A DNA stretch of 7,445 bases from positions 1 through 7,445 of the forward strand of contig JACMLK010000469.1 in the NCBI GenBank assembly GCA_014379665.1, given 5' to 3'. The position numbers and the translations under genes are program-made. This document shows positions 1 to 5,772 of the stretch, piece by piece. This DNA is from Saprospiraceae bacterium. GTDB taxonomy: Bacteria; Bacteroidota; Bacteroidia; Chitinophagales; Saprospiraceae. Every line of letters begins with the position of its first letter. Position 1 is the first letter of the stretch. The notes below the pieces were generated by a model. The model was not told the DNA's origin. It did no database searches and was given only the letters and a program-made list of their open reading frames with translations.

Positions 1-1
1 C

Positions 2-361
2 CAGCTTTCATCGCGGGTGGTTAGTCATGGAATTAATGTGGACAATTTAGACATTGTTGTTAATGATGACGTTGCCACTGTATATGGTCAGGTAGAATCT
101 ACCTCCGCAAAAGAAAAAGTGATACTTATTGTTGGAAATACGGAAGGAATAGCTTCTGTAGACGACAGACTTTCTGTAGTGAAGTCTGAACCTGCAGCTA
201 CATTTTATACTGTAGTCGATGGCGATACTTTGTCCAAAATTGCAAAGGAACAATATGGTGACATGATGAAATATCCGGTTATATTTGAGGCAAATAAACC
301 GATGTTGACATCAGCTGATCTCATTTATCCCGGTCAGGTTTTAAGAATTCCGGCTTTGTAA
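2..361 (+). CDS. kbp: Kbp/YgaU-like BON-LysM protein, 5' end cut by the window edge
   Basis: The reading frame is open from the first full codon of the window (position 2) to TAA at 359-361, giving 119 visible residues. A GTG at 17 could be called as a start, but the frame continues in both sense and homology to the edge, so I treat the gene as truncated. Visible residues 1-60 are a BON domain ending in GIASVDDRLSVV. Residues 68-117 are one LysM domain (FYTVVDGDTLSKIAKEQYG, then IFEANKPML and IYPGQVLRIP). This order and these blocks closely resemble E. coli Kbp (YgaU, about 149 residues), so roughly 30 N-terminal residues should lie outside. E. coli Kbp is a cytoplasmic K+-binding protein. 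LysM domains in general bind peptidoglycan-type glycans, and K+ binding by this homologue is inference. A strong terminator follows 24 bases after the stop. Confidence 0.9.
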   Translation, partial: QLSSRVVSHGINVDNLDIVVNDDVATVYGQVESTSAKEKVILIVGNTEGIASVDDRLSVVKSEPAATFYTVVDGDTLSKIAKEQYGDMMKYPVIFEANKPMLTSADLIYPGQVLRIPAL

Positions 362-384
362 AGTTTAGGAATAACTTTAAAATT

Positions 385-422
385 AAAAAAGTGGTTCATT
401 AAAAATGGGCCACTTTTTTTTT
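385..422 (+). terminator. Rho-independent terminator after the Kbp-like gene, probably bidirectional
   Basis: The 5' arm GTGGTTCA (391-398) pairs with TGGGCCAC (406-413) over 8 bp, with two G-T wobbles and a 7-nt loop. Six A bases precede the stem and nine T bases (414-422) follow it, so the stem can extend by A-T pairs and the T run acts as the release tract. Because both flanks are A/T runs, the same element should also stop transcription arriving on the minus strand from the rhodanese gene. It is the only clear intrinsic terminator between these convergent genes. Confidence 0.9.
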
Positions 423-452
423 GCCTGAATGGTTTTAAATTTGGAACTTCAA

Positions 453-480
453 AAGTCTTCTCAGGTACTAATCAAGACTT
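453..480. repeat. Short inverted repeat
   Basis: AAGTCTT (453-459) and AAGACTT (474-480) are exact reverse complements separated by 14 nt. A 10-base direct repeat, CTTCTCAGGT, occurs at 457-466 and again at 500-509, just before the tandem array. There is no T run, so this does not look like an intrinsic terminator, and the function is unknown. Confidence 0.35.
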
Positions 481-515
481 CACTGGTTACTTCACGGGGC
501 TTCTCAGGTGCATAA

Positions 516-724
516 AAATCATCATTATCTCTCAACAATGCTCGTTGGTTTACAACGAGTGATCATTATCTCTAAATGAGTAACCGTTATCTCTCAACGA
601 GTGATCGTTATCTCCCAATGAGTGATCGTTATCTCCCAACGAGTAATCGTTATCTCCCAACGAGTGATCGTTATCTCCCAACGAGTAATCGTTACCTCTA
701 AAAGAGTGATCATTATCTCTCAGC
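516..724. repeat. 21-bp tandem repeat array of about ten units with internal dyads
   Basis: Units begin at 516 (divergent), 557, 578, 599, 620, 641, 662, 683 and 704, each 21 bases long. A degenerate 20-base unit lies at 537-556. The central units (620-640, 662-682) are identical to the consensus. Their neighbours match at 20/21, and the outer units fall to 16-18/21, the pattern of an array homogenised from its centre. Each period is a 14-base dyad, AACGA-GTGA-TCGTT, plus a 7-base linker, ATCTCCC. The loop alternates GTGA and GTAA from 620 to 704. A 21-bp period is two turns of B-DNA, so the dyads face the same side of the helix. The array lies between convergent genes, has no indels among the eight units from 557 to 724, and contains no credible gene. 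Role unknown: phased protein-binding sites, an RNA hairpin series and an inert minisatellite all remain possible. Confidence 0.9.
541..559. repeat. Inverted copy of the array junction, forming a 7-bp hairpin
   Basis: CTCGTTG (541-547) is the exact reverse complement of CAACGAG (553-559), with loop GTTTA. CAACGAG is the unit-to-unit junction sequence of the array, so the degenerate unit at 537-556 carries one junction heptamer in the opposite orientation. The perfectly periodic units begin immediately to its right. Confidence 0.6.
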
Positions 725-935
725 AACTAATTATTATACAAACTTAGTTTAATAGGTGGTCTTTCAATGGGGTGTTGACACGAGTTTATTCTAAAGTTTT
801 GGAAGCTTTTGTTTTGCGAATGATTAATGTTAAACAAGAAACCTAAACAAAACTTTATACATACTCTGACAGCTAAAATCCCACAATGGGTTTAGAGATG
901 TATTTTACAAGATCAATTAAAAATTGAATTACTGT
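725..935. other. Gene-free spacer between the repeat array and the rhodanese gene
   Basis: I find no reading frame with protein-like character on either strand, no RNA gene and no clear promoter. It holds two small hairpins: CCCA-CAA-TGGG near 881-891, and the A/T-rich TCAATT-AAA-AATTGA at 913-927 just beyond the rhodanese stop. Neither is followed by a T run on the relevant strand, so neither is a convincing terminator. Minus-strand transcription from the rhodanese gene may therefore run through this spacer and the array to the terminator at 385-422. Confidence 0.5.
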
Positions 936-1343
936 TTATTTAGTACCCCAATCTTTATATCCTGGGTCCAGAATGAATATTTGTTTGAATCCCTTTTCTT
1001 TCATAATATCCATGGCATTAGAAGCTCTTCCACCGGCATAACAATACACCAAATATGGTTTATCTTTATCCAATTGATCCAGTTTTTTCTTAAAATCCGG
1101 AGATTTAATATCCAACTCTATTGCATTTTCAATTTTTCCCTTTGCTGTTTCTTCCGGTGTCCTCACATCCATAATAATCAGCTTTTTGTTTTCAGCTATG
1201 ATTCTTTTTGCTGTTAATTTATCAACATCCAAATAAAAAGATTCAATACTGCCTTTTTGAGTTTTGGACAATTCATTGCTTTTTTGTCCGAAACTGCTTA
1301 TCTGTAAAGTCAAAACTATTAATACTAAAAATACATTTTTCAT
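936..1343 (-). CDS. Secreted single-domain rhodanese-like sulfurtransferase
   Basis: This 135-residue protein has an N-terminal export signal: MKN, a hydrophobic core (residues 4-14) and a likely signal peptidase I site near residues 19-20 (SSFGQ-K). The product should be periplasmic or otherwise exported. The mature part is one rhodanese domain, with DVRTPEE at 59-65, the active-site loop CYAGGRA at 101-107 with catalytic Cys101 and Arg106, and the terminal GYKDW at 128-132. In this family the Cys takes a persulfide and passes sulfur to an acceptor, here unknown. All core motifs are intact, so it is probably active rather than a Cys-less Cdc25-type relic. The ATG has no Shine-Dalgarno, as is usual in this phylum. 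A TAATTTTG -7-like box on the minus strand at 1459-1466 lies about 115 bases upstream but has no good -33 partner, so the promoter is unresolved. No terminator is obvious just downstream. Confidence 0.9.
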   Translation of the reverse strand: MKNVFLVLIVLTLQISSFGQKSNELSKTQKGSIESFYLDVDKLTAKRIIAENKKLIIMDVRTPEETAKGKIENAIELDIKSPDFKKKLDQLDKDKPYLVYCYAGGRASNAMDIMKEKGFKQIFILDPGYKDWGTK

Positions 1344-1547
1344 GTGAAAGGTGAATTATGATTGTATAAATTTAAAAAATTACAAACCGATTTGCAATAT
1401 GACACAAAGAAATTTCATACAGTCTAAATGAAAAATTGCTTCAAAAGGTTCTTACCTGCAAAATTAATCAAAATAAACGTTTTGAGTAGGAAATTCAGGA
1501 ACATTTTATTAACAGGAGAATAATTACAAAGTATGTGCAAACCATCT

Positions 1548-2366
1548 TTATTTTCCAACCCTGCTTAATTCAACCCCATCAGGAACAGCAATTGAAATAT
1601 TATTGGCATGATAAAATGCTTTTATACCTGACATTACTTCATAATATACGGTCCAGTACATATCAGGATGTACATAGGGTCGTACCGAAATGATCAAATG
1701 ATGTGCCCCAAAGCTTTCAATTCCAATTTCAGGAACAGGGACTTTGAGTACTGAGTCCATAGATAACAGATCATTCATCAACAAATGTTTAAATTTTGGA
1801 AAATCTTCACTGTAGGGTAATGAGACTTTCAGGTCTATCCTGATGTTACCACGTTTTGAATAATTGGTGATGATGCCATTGATCACTTCCCCATTAGGAA
1901 TTATAAGTGTTTTATTTCCAGGTGTAACTACTATTGTATTAAATATCTGGATATCAGTGACCTTACCAAATTTATCTTTAACTTCAATCCAGTCTCCAAC
2001 CTTATATGGTTTGAAAGTGATGATAATAATACCTGCCGCAAAATTGCCAAGACTGCCCTGCAAAGCCAAACCAACTGCAAGTCCGGTGGCTGCCACCACA
2101 CCTACCAACGCGGCGGTGTTAATGCCAATCATGCCAGCCACACTTACTATAAGGAGAATTTTCATCCCAATATTAGCCAACGTAGCTAAAAAAGAAATAA
2201 TTTCCACCGTAAATCCTGAGCTTTCAAGAGTGACCCTAAACATCTTAGATATTTTCTTTATACCCCACAAACCAGTAAGCAACACCAGTAGCGCCATAAC
2301 CAGTGCAGGCAGGCTGTTTATGATAAATCCCAGAGATTGACTAATGTATTTTTCTAAATCCTCCAT
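1548..2366 (-). CDS. mscS: Small-conductance mechanosensitive channel, MscS family
   Basis: The protein has 272 residues, close to E. coli MscS (286). Three membrane segments are visible: TM1 about 13-34, TM2 about 54-80 and the glycine/alanine-rich pore helix TM3 about 83-117 (AATGLAVGLALQGSLGNFAAG). The cytoplasmic beta domain follows, with KPYKVGDWIEV at 119-129 and the family signature IIPNGEVINGIITNYS at 155-170. The C-terminal alpha/beta vestibule then runs to the end. It forms a heptameric inner-membrane pore that opens under membrane tension and releases solutes on osmotic downshock (family knowledge). The ATG at 2366 lies about 20 bases downstream of a near-ideal Bacteroidota promoter, which supports this start. 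It is transcribed divergently from lpdA. The 204 bases separating it from the rhodanese gene make a shared operon possible but not shown. Confidence 0.95.
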   Translation of the reverse strand: MEDLEKYISQSLGFIINSLPALVMALLVLLTGLWGIKKISKMFRVTLESSGFTVEIISFLATLANIGMKILLIVSVAGMIGINTAALVGVVAATGLAVGLALQGSLGNFAAGIIIITFKPYKVGDWIEVKDKFGKVTDIQIFNTIVVTPGNKTLIIPNGEVINGIITNYSKRGNIRIDLKVSLPYSEDFPKFKHLLMNDLLSMDSVLKVPVPEIGIESFGAHHLIISVRPYVHPDMYWTVYYEVMSGIKAFYHANNISIAVPDGVELSRVGK

Positions 2367-2386
2367 ATCATAAATAATTTGTGTGG

Positions 2387-2418
2387 CAAATGTAGTTTAA
2401 TATTATATTTTTCCAAAA
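2387..2418 (-). promoter_or_regulatory. Bacteroidota-type promoter for the MscS channel gene
   Basis: Read on the minus strand, TTTTG (2418-2414) is followed after exactly 19 bases by TACATTTG (2394-2387). This matches the phylum's housekeeping consensus of TTTG or TTG at -33 and TAnnTTTG at -7. Transcription would start near 2380, leaving a leader of about 14 nt before the ATG at 2366. Confidence 0.75.
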
Positions 2419-2451
2419 TGAGTTATGACTGTCTATCTTTAAAAATTATTA

Positions 2452-2484
2452 TTTTGAAATTAGAAAGTATAAATTTTACCTTTG
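2452..2484 (+). promoter_or_regulatory. Bacteroidota-type promoter for lpdA
   Basis: TTTTG (2452-2456) is followed after 20 bases by TACCTTTG (2477-2484), which fits TTTG-N19-21-TAnnTTTG. The -7 box ends 17 bases before the lpdA ATG, so the leader would be only about 10 nt. The -33 elements of this promoter and of the divergent MscS promoter are about 35 bases apart. Confidence 0.75.
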
Positions 2485-2501
2485 TGCGAAAATAAACAGA
2501 G

Positions 2502-3899
2502 ATGAATTTTGATATAATTGTATTGGGCAGTGGTCCCGGTGGATATGTAGCAGCCATAAGAGCTTCACAACTGGGTTTAAAAGTAGCTATTGTTGAAAAA
2601 GAAAACCTAGGTGGAGTTTGTCTTAACTGGGGATGTATCCCCACCAAAGCTTTGCTGAAAAGTGCTCAGGTATTTGACTATATAAACCATGCATCAGACT
2701 ATGGCATAAATGTGGGAAAACCAATGGCAGAATTTGGAAAAATGATTTCCAGAAGTCGTAATGTAGCGGATGGTATGAGCAAAGGTGTTAGCTTTCTGAT
2801 GAAAAAGAATAAAATCACCGTCATAAATGGATATGGGAGGTTAGCAAGGGGGAAAAAGATTGTGGTGACCGATGCAGACGGTAAAAAAATTGAATATGCA
2901 GCAGAACAAATCATCATAGCTACAGGAGGAAGGGCTAAACAATTGCCAAATCTTCCTATTGACGGAAAAAAGATTATAGGATATCGGGAAGCAATGAATC
3001 TTCCGGAGCAGCCAAAAAAACTTGTGGTAGTTGGTGCAGGTGCTATCGGGGTCGAGTTTGCATATTTCTACAAATCGATCGGGACGGAAGTCACTATAGT
3101 AGAATTTCTCGAACAGGGACTCCTGCCTCGTGAAGATACCGACGTTTCAAAAGAACTGTCCAAAATTTATAAAAAAGCAGGTTTTAATATTCTTGCAAAC
3201 TGCGTGGTGGAAAAAGTAGATATCACAGGAAAACAATGTATGGTCACCGTGAAAAGCAGAAAAGACAACACCATTCAAATAATCGAATGTGATTTGGTAC
3301 TCTCCGCAGCAGGAGTATCTCCAAACGTGGAGGATATAGGTCTGGAGTCATTAGGTATAGAATTGGACAAGGGCATGATAAAAGTAGATGCGTATTATAG
3401 TACAAACGTCCCAGGAATCTATGCCATCGGTGATGTAATCCCTACTCCGGCTCTAGCTCATGTAGCCAGCGCAGAAGGCATCACCTGTGTGGAAAAGATA
3501 GCCGGTCTAAACCCTGAACCAATAGATTATAACAATATTGCATCCTGCACATATTGCTGGCCCGAAGTAGCAAGTGTTGGCTTTACAGAATCACAGGCAA
3601 AAGATGCCGGATATGAACTCAAAATCGGAAAATTTCCTTTTTCTGCCTCAGGCAAAGCCAGCGCAGCAGGGACAAAAGAAGGTTTTGTAAAATTAATATT
3701 TGACGCCAAATATGGCGAATTACTAGGCGGTCATATGATTGGGGCCAATGTAACAGAAATGGTCGCTGAACTTGTTGTATCTAAAAAACTTGAAAGTACC
3801 GGTCACGAAATCATCAAATCCATACATCCCCATCCTACTATGAGTGAAGCGATTATGGAAGCCGCTGCTGCTGCGTATGACGAGGTAATTCATTTGTAA
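2502..3899 (+). CDS. lpdA: Dihydrolipoyl dehydrogenase (E3 of 2-oxoacid dehydrogenase complexes)
   Basis: This 465-residue flavoprotein is full length for the family. The FAD-binding Rossmann motif GSGPGG is at 9-14, the redox disulfide GGVCLNWGCIPTK at 37-49 (Cys40 and Cys45), and the NAD-binding motif GAGAIGVE at 178-185. The second FAD motif, YAIGDV, is at 307-312. The dimer-interface active-site block HPHPTMSEA is at 442-450, with base His444 and its partner Glu449. It reoxidises the lipoyl groups of the pyruvate, 2-oxoglutarate or branched-chain dehydrogenase complexes and of the glycine cleavage system, making NADH in the cytoplasm. No E1 or E2 gene is next to it, so which complex it serves cannot be read here. 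A strong promoter lies just upstream. No terminator is evident in the 95 bases before the next gene, so cotranscription with the phosphoesterase is plausible. Confidence 0.98.
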   Translation: MNFDIIVLGSGPGGYVAAIRASQLGLKVAIVEKENLGGVCLNWGCIPTKALLKSAQVFDYINHASDYGINVGKPMAEFGKMISRSRNVADGMSKGVSFLMKKNKITVINGYGRLARGKKIVVTDADGKKIEYAAEQIIIATGGRAKQLPNLPIDGKKIIGYREAMNLPEQPKKLVVVGAGAIGVEFAYFYKSIGTEVTIVEFLEQGLLPREDTDVSKELSKIYKKAGFNILANCVVEKVDITGKQCMVTVKSRKDNTIQIIECDLVLSAAGVSPNVEDIGLESLGIELDKGMIKVDAYYSTNVPGIYAIGDVIPTPALAHVASAEGITCVEKIAGLNPEPIDYNNIASCTYCWPEVASVGFTESQAKDAGYELKIGKFPFSASGKASAAGTKEGFVKLIFDAKYGELLGGHMIGANVTEMVAELVVSKKLESTGHEIIKSIHPHPTMSEAIMEAAAAAYDEVIHL

Positions 3900-3994
3900 A
3901 GATTAAGATTAAATCAAAGATTAGATTACCTACCAATAGATGAAGTTACACCTTTCATTTAATATTCTCCGGATATAAGGATGTCAAAAAGACA

Positions 3995-4501
3995 ATGAAA
4001 CGAATAGCGCTGATATCAGACAATCATTCATATTACGGAGAAGATGTGACTGAGCATTTGAAGGATGCGGATGAAATTTGGCATTCCGGTGATATTGGTG
4101 ATCTTAGCAGCATCACCAAATATCGGGAAATGGCAGATTTTAAAGCTGTTTATGGCAATATAGACGATATGTCAGTCAAAGAATTATATCCTTTGAATTT
4201 GATTTTCATTTGTGGAGGTCTTAAGGTATTTATGACCCATATCGGAGGTTATCCCGGCAAATACAGTCAAAGAGTAATTGACATCATCCGTCTTGAAAAA
4301 CCAAATATTTTTATTTGCGGTCATTCGCATATTTGTAAAGTCATGCCCGATAAAATTAACAATTTACTGCATATGAATCCCGGGGCTTACGGACATTATG
4401 GATTTCACAAGATCAGAACGATCTTAAAATTTGAAATATCTGATGGAAAAGTACATCATCTCAGAGCTGTAGAACTGGGTATAAGGGGGATTTTGAAGTA
4501 A
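3995..4501 (+). CDS. YfcE/MJ0936-type metallophosphoesterase
   Basis: The 168-residue protein carries the calcineurin-like metal-site series in order: SDNH at 8-11 (Asp9, His11), SGDIG at 31-35 (Asp33), GNIDD at 54-58 (Asn55), THIGGYPG at 81-88 (His82), GHSH at 109-112 (His110, His112) and NPGAYG at 128-133. All dinuclear metal ligands are present, so it should be an active phosphodiesterase or phosphatase in the cytoplasm. Small proteins of this family hydrolyse model phosphodiesters such as bis-pNPP, but their natural substrates are mostly unknown. Length and motif spacing fit the family. The ATG at 3995 gives the conserved MKRIALISDNH opening. An ATG at 3981 in another frame ends at once. 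I found no TAnnTTTG promoter in the 95-base gap after lpdA, so it may depend on lpdA transcription. Confidence 0.93.
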   Translation: MKRIALISDNHSYYGEDVTEHLKDADEIWHSGDIGDLSSITKYREMADFKAVYGNIDDMSVKELYPLNLIFICGGLKVFMTHIGGYPGKYSQRVIDIIRLEKPNIFICGHSHICKVMPDKINNLLHMNPGAYGHYGFHKIRTILKFEISDGKVHHLRAVELGIRGILK

Positions 4502-4525
4502 TGATTAAAAATATTTAAAAACGAA

Positions 4526-4557
4526 TTATCAACATTACTGATAAAGATATAAATTTG
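4526..4557 (+). promoter_or_regulatory. Probable Bacteroidota-type promoter for the START-like gene
   Basis: TAAATTTG (4550-4557) is an exact TAnnTTTG -7 box ending 19 bases before the ATG at 4577, the same geometry as at lpdA and mscS. The -33 position has only a partial match (TTA at 4526-4528, spacer 21). The START-like gene can therefore be expressed separately from the phosphoesterase before it. Confidence 0.55.
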
Positions 4558-4576
4558 ACTTAGAAATAAAATCATT

Positions 4577-5086
4577 ATGGTTTATGACTGGACCACCTTT
4601 ACCAGGAAAATTGCCATCAAAGCATCGGTAAATGAACTGTATCCTTTTTTTTCAACAAAAAACGGCATGGAAAGATGGTTTCTCAGAATGTGTGATTACA
4701 AATCATCTGATGGTGTTTCTTTAAAAAATGATGCTATCGCAAAAAAGGGAGATACATACAAATTCAGATGGTATGGATATTCTGATGAGACAGAAGAAAA
4801 CGGTGTAATACTTCAATCCAATGGAAGAGATGTTTTTGAATTCACCTTCAATGGTAACGGATCTACCGACATGATCGTAAATGTCGCTCTGACTACACAA
4901 GGTGAAAACACTTTAGTTTCCCTGACACAATACAACATACCTGATACAGAGCATGGCAGAAGTCACTGGCATGTTGGTTGCATGGAAGGGTGGACATTCT
5001 ATCTTGCCAACTTGAAATCCATCATCGAGGGCGGTCTTGACTTGAGAAACAAGGATGAAAATATCACCGGAGTAATAAATTCGTAA
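4577..5086 (+). CDS. START-like/AHSA1-type (SRPBCC fold) protein
   Basis: The 169-residue protein begins FTRKIAIKASVNELYPFFST (8-27), the first strand and helix of the SRPBCC helix-grip fold, with MERWF at 31-35 in the usual place. The long C-terminal helix follows at 134-158, in which GCMEGWTFYLANLK leads into GGLDLRN. That ending is typical of AHSA1/activator-of-Hsp90-like and START-like proteins found throughout Bacteroidota. The fold makes a hydrophobic cavity that binds lipids or other small hydrophobic ligands, or in some relatives a protein partner. No ligand can be assigned from the sequence, and no catalytic residues are evident. There is no signal peptide, so it should be cytoplasmic. 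A -7 box just upstream supports the start, and the gene faces the convergent kinase gene across a 28-base gap. Confidence 0.85.
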   Translation: MVYDWTTFTRKIAIKASVNELYPFFSTKNGMERWFLRMCDYKSSDGVSLKNDAIAKKGDTYKFRWYGYSDETEENGVILQSNGRDVFEFTFNGNGSTDMIVNVALTTQGENTLVSLTQYNIPDTEHGRSHWHVGCMEGWTFYLANLKSIIEGGLDLRNKDENITGVINS

Positions 5087-5090
5087 ATTT

Positions 5091-5119
5091 TACAAAATTG
5101 TGATGCAAAGTGAATCACA
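5091..5119 (-). terminator. Possible weak terminator at the end of the kinase gene
   Basis: On the minus strand TGTGAT (5119-5114) pairs with ATCACA (5104-5099) around a 9-nt loop, followed by ATTTTGTA (5098-5091). The stem overlaps the kinase stop codon (5115-5117). Six base pairs and an interrupted T tract make this only a candidate. It fills the narrow gap between two convergent genes, where some stop signal is expected. Confidence 0.3.
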
Positions 5120-5627
5120 TGTCCTCAATAGAAGTATTCAAAACACCTGAAACTAATGCCATCCTGTCATCTTTTGATCCTGATACAACCGTATAATTGA
5201 TACCATGTTTATCCATCATGATTTGATATACTTCAAATAATCTGCCTCTGTCGCTTGGATTTTCTCTTTGGGGATCATATTCCCAAGGTATATCGGGTGC
5301 ACATAAAAAATAATTACCAGGCAGATGTTTCAGCCACTTGTCGTAAATCCATGGATCTGTCTTGTCAAATTTTTCCTGCGACCAAATGATAAGTGTCAGC
5401 AGATCTGTGTCACAAACAAGGTGTGTGTTGGTCCTGTTAATGACCTTTTCTTCCCTCAATTGCAGATTAGCAATCTCTGACAGACTGTGGTAATCATACC
5501 TGTTGCTTTTGTCTTCCAGATAAACCCTTGCAGTCTCCTTTACCAAACCAAATTGGTATTTATCTGCAATCATATTAGCCAGGGTGGTTTTACCAGAACA
5601 TTCCGGTCCGGTAAATACGATTTTCAT
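5115..5627 (-). CDS. NadR-type P-loop kinase, probable nicotinamide riboside kinase
   Basis: This 170-residue protein starts with a Walker A loop, MKIVFTGPECSGKTT (GPECSGKT at 7-14). KETARVYL follows at 30-37, then CDTDLLTLIIWSQEKF at 72-87, whose DTD matches the IDTD of the NadR kinase domain, and a lid region DIPWEYDPQRENPSDRGR at 112-129 with Arg127. The layout matches the C-terminal ribosylnicotinamide kinase domain of E. coli NadR, without NadR's DNA-binding and adenylyltransferase domains. The likely reaction is ATP-dependent phosphorylation of nicotinamide riboside to NMN in the cytoplasm. Substrate assignment is inference: many stand-alone proteins of this AAA_28-like group are uncharacterised, and no pnuC transporter gene is visible in this window. 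The gene is divergent from the nuclease-UVR gene. Its best promoter would give an unusually long leader of about 120 nt containing competing hairpin segments. Confidence 0.82.
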   Translation of the reverse strand: MKIVFTGPECSGKTTLANMIADKYQFGLVKETARVYLEDKSNRYDYHSLSEIANLQLREEKVINRTNTHLVCDTDLLTLIIWSQEKFDKTDPWIYDKWLKHLPGNYFLCAPDIPWEYDPQRENPSDRGRLFEVYQIMMDKHGINYTVVSGSKDDRMALVSGVLNTSIEDM

Positions 5628-5650
5628 TCTTTTTCATTCATTGATACGAA

Positions 5651-5736
5651 AGAAGTATTTTGTAGGTCTTCTAAAATGAAACACTTCTTCTATTAAGATT
5701 GTTGACTGAAATGTATAATTATAAAATAGAAGTGTT
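5651..5736 (-). promoter_or_regulatory. Candidate structured leader of the kinase mRNA with three competing segments
   Basis: In minus-strand order, segment 1 is AACACTTCTATT (5736-5725), segment 2 is AATAGAAGAAGTGTT (5694-5680) and segment 3 is AATACTTCT (5659-5651). Segments 1 and 2 pair over 12 bp with a 3-nt bulge and a 30-nt loop. Segment 2 can instead pair with segment 3 over 9 bp with one G-U wobble and a 20-nt loop. The two structures exclude each other. Segment 3 ends about 23 bases before the start codon. No T run follows, so a switch acting on translation or RNA stability is likelier than termination. The same sequences could instead be a cluster of DNA operator sites. Function is inferred only from complementarity. 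Confidence 0.4.
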
Positions 5737-5741
5737 CGTGA

Positions 5742-5772
5742 TTACACCATTCCAAATATATTAGTAATTTTG
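5742..5772 (+). promoter_or_regulatory. Probable Bacteroidota-type promoter for the nuclease-UVR gene
   Basis: TAATTTTG (5765-5772) is an exact TAnnTTTG box ending 21 bases before the ATG at 5794, the same spacing as the other promoters here. The -33 position holds only TTA (5742-5744, spacer 20). Confidence 0.5.

Noticed and set aside
516..724. CRISPR array.
   Set aside because: The units are contiguous 21-mers with no unique spacers, and there are no cas genes.
550..726. Minus-strand open frame of 58 codons across the array, reading as heptads of the form LGDND(H/Y)S.
   Set aside because: The only possible start is a TTG directly after a stop, with no promoter or ribosome signal. Substitutions between units are not biased to synonymous sites (H/Y, G/R and L/F changes are common). 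Several other frames of the 21-bp unit are also stop-free, so openness means little.
913..927. Hairpin TCAATT-AAA-AATTGA as a rhodanese terminator.
   Set aside because: The stem is nearly all A-T and no T run follows on the minus strand.
924..1217. Plus-strand 97-codon frame opposite the rhodanese gene.
   Set aside because: It is Phe/Ser/Ile-rich with no domain and lies over an intact rhodanese domain on the other strand, so it is an antisense shadow.
1344..1547. A small gene or RNA in the gap between the rhodanese and mscS genes.
   Set aside because: I see no coding frame, stable hairpin or tRNA-like structure. There is only a lone -7-like box at 1459-1466 without a -33 partner.
1864..2340. 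Plus-strand 158-codon frame opposite mscS.
   Set aside because: It mirrors the hydrophobic MscS coding sequence and has no independent motif or promoter. MscS on the other strand has the full family signature.
3899..3927. Repeated AGATTA hexamers after lpdA as a functional repeat.
   Set aside because: Irregularly spaced, A/T-rich and short. This is expected by chance in low-GC intergenic DNA.
3981..3998. Five-codon frame MSKRQ whose stop overlaps the phosphoesterase ATG, suggesting translational coupling.
   Set aside because: It is very short, has no promoter or ribosome signal, and such overlaps occur by chance. There is nothing to distinguish it from background.
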